Part shown: positions 61,729 through 64,000 of the stretch, one piece after another | Layout: the number at the start of each line of letters is the position of its first letter | Numbering within the stretch: the stretch's first letter is position 1 | NCBI RefSeq assembly: GCF_013415905.1 | Contig: NZ_CP058909.1 | Location: 496,001 to 560,000, forward strand | Direction: 5' to 3' | Length of the DNA: 64,000 nt | Source of the DNA: Halosimplex pelagicum | GTDB taxonomy: Archaea; Halobacteriota; Halobacteria; Halobacteriales; Haloarculaceae | The notes under the pieces: generated by a model | What the model was told of the DNA's origin: nothing | What the model saw: the letters and a program-made list of their open reading frames with translations, nothing else | The model's database searches: none | Position numbers and translations under genes: made by a program

Positions 61729-61737
61729 GCTTAAACC
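61729..61737 (+). promoter_or_regulatory. TATA box for the KH-domain gene
   Basis: The nonamer gcttaaacc is centred about 28 nt before ATG 61761, an excellent match for haloarchaeal promoters. Confidence 0.6.
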
Positions 61738-61760
61738 GACGGAGACTCCTACGGTCAGGC

Positions 61761-62309
61761 ATGCAACACGTGAAGATTCCGCAGGACCGGATCGGCGTTC
61801 TCATCGGCGAAGGGGGTGCGACGCTACGGGAGATCGAGGACCGGGCCGAGGTCCGACTCGACGTCGACAGCGAGACGGGACAGGTCAAGGTCGAACAGAC
61901 CGGCGACCCCCTCACCGCGCTGAAGGGGCCGGACATCGTCAAGGCCATCGGCCGCGGGTTCGCCCCCGAGGAGGCCATGCGCCTGCTCGACGACGAGATG
62001 ATGATGTTCGACATCATCGACATCGACGCCGCCGCGCGCAACCGCAACGACCTCCAGCGCCACAAGGGCCGGCTCATCGGCGAAGACGGCCGCACCCGCG
62101 AGCTCATGGAGGAACTGTCCGGCGCCTCGGTCGTCATCTACGGCTCTACCCTCGGTATCATCGGCGGCCCCGAACAGGTCGACACCGTCCGCGAAGCCGC
62201 CGAGATGATCATCGAAGGCGCCCCCCACGGCACCGTCTACTCCTTCCTCGAAGAGAAGCACAACGAGATGAAACACAAGGGCCTCGACTACCACAAGTTC
62301 AGCGGCTAG
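61761..62309 (+). CDS. KH-domain RNA-binding protein (Dim2/Pno1-like)
   Basis: A 182-residue protein with two KH domains: the first GVLIGEGGATLREIE loop at residues 12-26, the second, KGRLIGEDGRTRELME, near 101-116. The end (HGTVYSFLEEKHNEMKHKG) is conserved in archaeal homologues of Dim2/Pno1, which bind the 3' end of 16S rRNA precursors and aIF2-alpha. It thus probably acts in small-subunit maturation. In many archaea it stands next to rio1 and eif1A; these are not adjacent here. Confidence 0.9.
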   Translation: MQHVKIPQDRIGVLIGEGGATLREIEDRAEVRLDVDSETGQVKVEQTGDPLTALKGPDIVKAIGRGFAPEEAMRLLDDEMMMFDIIDIDAAARNRNDLQRHKGRLIGEDGRTRELMEELSGASVVIYGSTLGIIGGPEQVDTVREAAEMIIEGAPHGTVYSFLEEKHNEMKHKGLDYHKFSG

Positions 62310-62319
62310 GATTTCCTGT

Positions 62320-62337
62320 CGTTCTCGTCTCTTTTAC
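62320..62337 (+). terminator. T-rich termination tract after the KH gene
   Basis: The pyrimidine-rich stretch including tctcttttac begins 11 nt after the KH-gene stop and has no stem. Archaeal termination often uses such T-rich tracts; only weak support. Confidence 0.35.
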
Positions 62338-62394
62338 GGGCTGTTCCCTTCGTCTTCCCGCGACGATCGCTTCCGCAGCGACCGCTTCCGCAAA

Positions 62395-62611
62395 CAGCGT
62401 GAAAGCCCCCGTGCTCTGCGCTCCCGGGCAGCGAGGGACCGAAGGTCCCTCGGGCAGTCGGGCGGCAAAGCCGCCCGACGACCTCGCTGCGCGCTTCACT
62501 CGCTCCGCTCGTTCCAGTGTCTGAGGGCTACGGCCTCAGATTAGCGAGACCTCCGGTCTCGCGTCACTTACGTCGGCCGGGTTCCCGCAGAGCACGGCCC
62601 CTTTCACGCTG
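62395..62611. repeat. Palindrome-rich element with 26-bp inverted ends (MITE-like)
   Basis: Bases 62395-62420 and 62586-62611 are inverted copies matching at 23 of 26 positions. Between them lie four stem-loops: 62432-62452 (9-bp stem, gaa loop), 62458-62478 (9-bp stem, aaa loop), 62521-62539 (6-bp stem) and 62544-62562 (8-bp stem, tcc loop). The first two are enclosed by a further pair, gcagcgagg (62428-62436) and cctcgctgc (62482-62490). No protein-like frame runs through. The rest of the 487-bp spacer 62310-62796 contains no gene I can see. No clear target duplication flanks the ends. Confidence 0.75.
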
Positions 62612-62765
62612 TACTGCACCACGGTTGAGTCTGCGGTGCTGTCGGCTGCTGCGGTCGCGGAGGCTCTCGGGCCGTTCGCGGTCCGGCGATCGGTGGCGGT
62701 AGTCGTCACACCGGATCACTCCGCCACCACTGGAACTCACACCCGAGACGACTCCAGGTACGAGG

Positions 62766-62772
62766 GTATTTG
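62766..62772 (+). promoter_or_regulatory. TATA-like box for the alcohol dehydrogenase
   Basis: The heptamer gtatttg is centred about 28 nt before ATG 62797 and supports this start over the GTG/ATG nine codons upstream. Confidence 0.5.
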
Positions 62773-62796
62773 ACGGGCGCTGCCGATAGCTCGGGT

Positions 62797-63858
62797 ATGC
62801 GCGCAGCAGTCTTCACGGACTACGGCGAACCGCTGGACGTGCGGGAGGTCGACGACCCGGAGCCGGACCCCCACGGCGCGGTCGTCGCCGTCGAGGCCTG
62901 CGGGGTCTGCCGCAGCGACTGGCACGCCTGGCAGGGCGACTGGGAGTGGCGCGGCCTCGACCCGGTGCCGGGACACATCCTCGGCCACGAACCCGCCGGC
63001 CACGTCGTCGCCGTCGGCGAGGAGGTAACGGGCGTCGCCGAGGGCGACCACGTCGCCGTTCCCTTCAACCTCGGCGACGGCTCCTGTCACCTCTGTCGGA
63101 CCGGCCACTCCAACATCTGCGAGAACCGCGAGGCGCTCGGCCTCCAGCCGAGCGCGCCGGGCGCGTTCGCCGAGCAGGTGCCGGTCCCACACGCCGACCA
63201 CAACCTCGTGACCCTCCCCGACGGTGTCTCCTCGGTGGACATGGCCGGGCTGGGCTGTCGGTTCATGACCGCCTTCCACGGGCTGGCCCACCGGGCGGAC
63301 GTGGGCGCCGGCGACTGGTTCGTCGTCCACGGCTGCGGCGGCGTCGGCCTCTCGGCCGTCCAGATCGCCGACGCCATCGGCGCCAACGTCGTCGGCGTCG
63401 ACCTGATGGACGAGAAGCTCGACTTCGCCGAACAGCAGGGCGCCGTCGAGACCGTCAACGCGAGCACGGTCGAGGACCCCGCCGCCGAGGTTCGGGCGAT
63501 CACCGACGGCGGCGCCGACGTGTCGATGGACGCGCTCGGCATCGAGACCACCTGCCGCAACGCCGTCGAGAGCCTCGGCAAGACCGGCCAGCACGTCCAG
63601 GTCGGGCTCACGACGAAGGAGGCCGGCGGGACCCTCCCGCTGCCGACCGACGAGATGGTCACCGCCGAGATCGACTTTCTGGGCGCGCTGGGGATGCCGC
63701 CCGAGCGCTACGACGAGATCTTCCGGATGGTCGCGACCGGGAAGCTCGACCCCGCCGCGATCATCACCGAGCGCATCTCCCTCGACGAGGTGTCGCGCGT
63801 CCTCGACGACATGACCGACTTCGAGACGGTCGGCATCCCCGTCATCGACGAGTTCTGA
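62797..63858 (+). CDS. Zinc-dependent alcohol dehydrogenase (MDR family)
   Basis: A 353-residue dehydrogenase. Catalytic zinc ligands: Cys38 in CGVCRSDWH, the His-Glu pair of ILGHEPAGH (about 65-66) and a later Cys (GLGCRFMTAFHG). The structural-zinc lobe is GDGSCHLCRTGHSNICEN, in which the first of the four usual Cys is Asp, so this site has three cysteines plus Asp. The Rossmann loop is GCGGVGLSAVQIA (about 182-194), with Asp in VVGVDLMDEK suggesting NAD preference. Substrate unknown. Start ATG 62797. Confidence 0.9.
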   Translation: MRAAVFTDYGEPLDVREVDDPEPDPHGAVVAVEACGVCRSDWHAWQGDWEWRGLDPVPGHILGHEPAGHVVAVGEEVTGVAEGDHVAVPFNLGDGSCHLCRTGHSNICENREALGLQPSAPGAFAEQVPVPHADHNLVTLPDGVSSVDMAGLGCRFMTAFHGLAHRADVGAGDWFVVHGCGGVGLSAVQIADAIGANVVGVDLMDEKLDFAEQQGAVETVNASTVEDPAAEVRAITDGGADVSMDALGIETTCRNAVESLGKTGQHVQVGLTTKEAGGTLPLPTDEMVTAEIDFLGALGMPPERYDEIFRMVATGKLDPAAIITERISLDEVSRVLDDMTDFETVGIPVIDEF

Positions 63859-63915
63859 GAGGGTTCTGACCCGCGGGACGACAAAGCACTTCCTCGCGAC
63901 GGACCAGACCGAGAT

Positions 63916-64000
63916 ATGGACGACAGTTTCGAGCGATGCGGTCCCGGTATCCGCGGCGTGGCGATGGCCATCGACGCCGTCGTCTGGTTCGCCCTCCTGT
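63916..64000 (+). CDS. RDD-like membrane protein (3' truncated by window edge)
   Basis: The first 28 codons of a gene that runs out of the window. It reads MDDSFERCGPGIRGVAMAID and then enters a hydrophobic segment (AVVWFALL). The Arg followed six residues later by an Asp just inside the first helix is the pattern of the RDD family. An alternative is any small membrane protein; there is too little sequence to decide. Confidence 0.5.
   Translation, partial: MDDSFERCGPGIRGVAMAIDAVVWFALL

Noticed and set aside
62299..62702. Short frames in the palindrome-rich spacer
   Set aside because: They run through hairpins and inverted ends and show no protein-like composition.

Overview
The window is about 64 kb of chromosome from a haloarchaeon (class Halobacteria). 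The evidence is very high G+C with strong third-position bias, acidic proteins rich in Asp and Glu, archaeal information-processing genes (MCM, TFB, aIF2-gamma, RpoE'/Spt4, a Dim2-like KH protein), the paired TatCo/TatCt translocases typical of this class, and many families known mainly from haloarchaea. Most genes appear leaderless: a TATA-like element lies about 25-30 nt upstream of the start codon and there is no Shine-Dalgarno sequence. Many downstream genes overlap by 1-7 bp (ATGA type), which marks operons. I see no rRNA, CRISPR array, insertion sequence with a transposase or prophage.

Layout. 0-7 kb: 3' part of a bacterial-type thrS, a Ski2-like helicase, a PHP phosphoesterase, an SLC13-type transporter with RCK_C domains, and tRNA-Pro(TGG). 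7-16.4 kb: a duplicated PD-(D/E)XK nuclease-like protein, a 41-residue zinc-finger protein, a V4R-like sensor protein, and the replicative helicase MCM, whose P-loop is split by a 477-residue intein with an endonuclease and an HTH domain. Five small haloarchaeal genes and a MinD/ParA ATPase follow. 16.4-25.4 kb: two half-size ABC exporters, a TFB, a SpoIIAA-like protein, an oxidoreductase, UspA, a quinone-oxidoreductase-like MDR and tRNA-Gln(CTG). 25.4-34 kb: a tandem-HNH protein, LarE, a MutS5-like ATPase, a preQ0/queuosine-precursor transporter with a ribbon-helix-helix protein, a PAS histidine kinase, and a 57-bp tandem repeat array. 34-43.7 kb: divergent tatCt/tatCo, a histidine phosphatase, the aIF2-gamma / PIN / rpoE' / spt4 / GTP-dependent dephospho-CoA kinase operon, a receiver protein and a winged-helix regulator.

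43.8-51.7 kb holds the most system-like locus. Five overlapping genes for pilin-like, membrane-anchored surface proteins, one carrying PKD and LamG domains, face a convergent sixth gene for a pilin-like protein with a vWA/MIDAS domain. All six N-termini have a prepilin-peptidase-like [R][GA]x site followed by a hydrophobic helix. No pilus motor or platform gene lies nearby, so the products would have to use machinery encoded elsewhere. I propose an adhesive pseudopilus or tip complex.

51.8-64 kb: a DUF5787-like protein, a gamma-carbonic-anhydrase-like hexapeptide protein, small membrane proteins, a Tat-exported beta-propeller protein, trpS, a LolA-like lipoprotein-type protein divergent from a MacB/LolCDE-like ABC pair, the KH protein, a palindrome-rich element with inverted ends at 62395-62611, a zinc alcohol dehydrogenase, and the start of an RDD-like membrane protein cut by the window end. 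Gene starts were chosen from homology length, overlaps and TATA spacing. Family assignments rest on motifs read by eye; no database search was possible.
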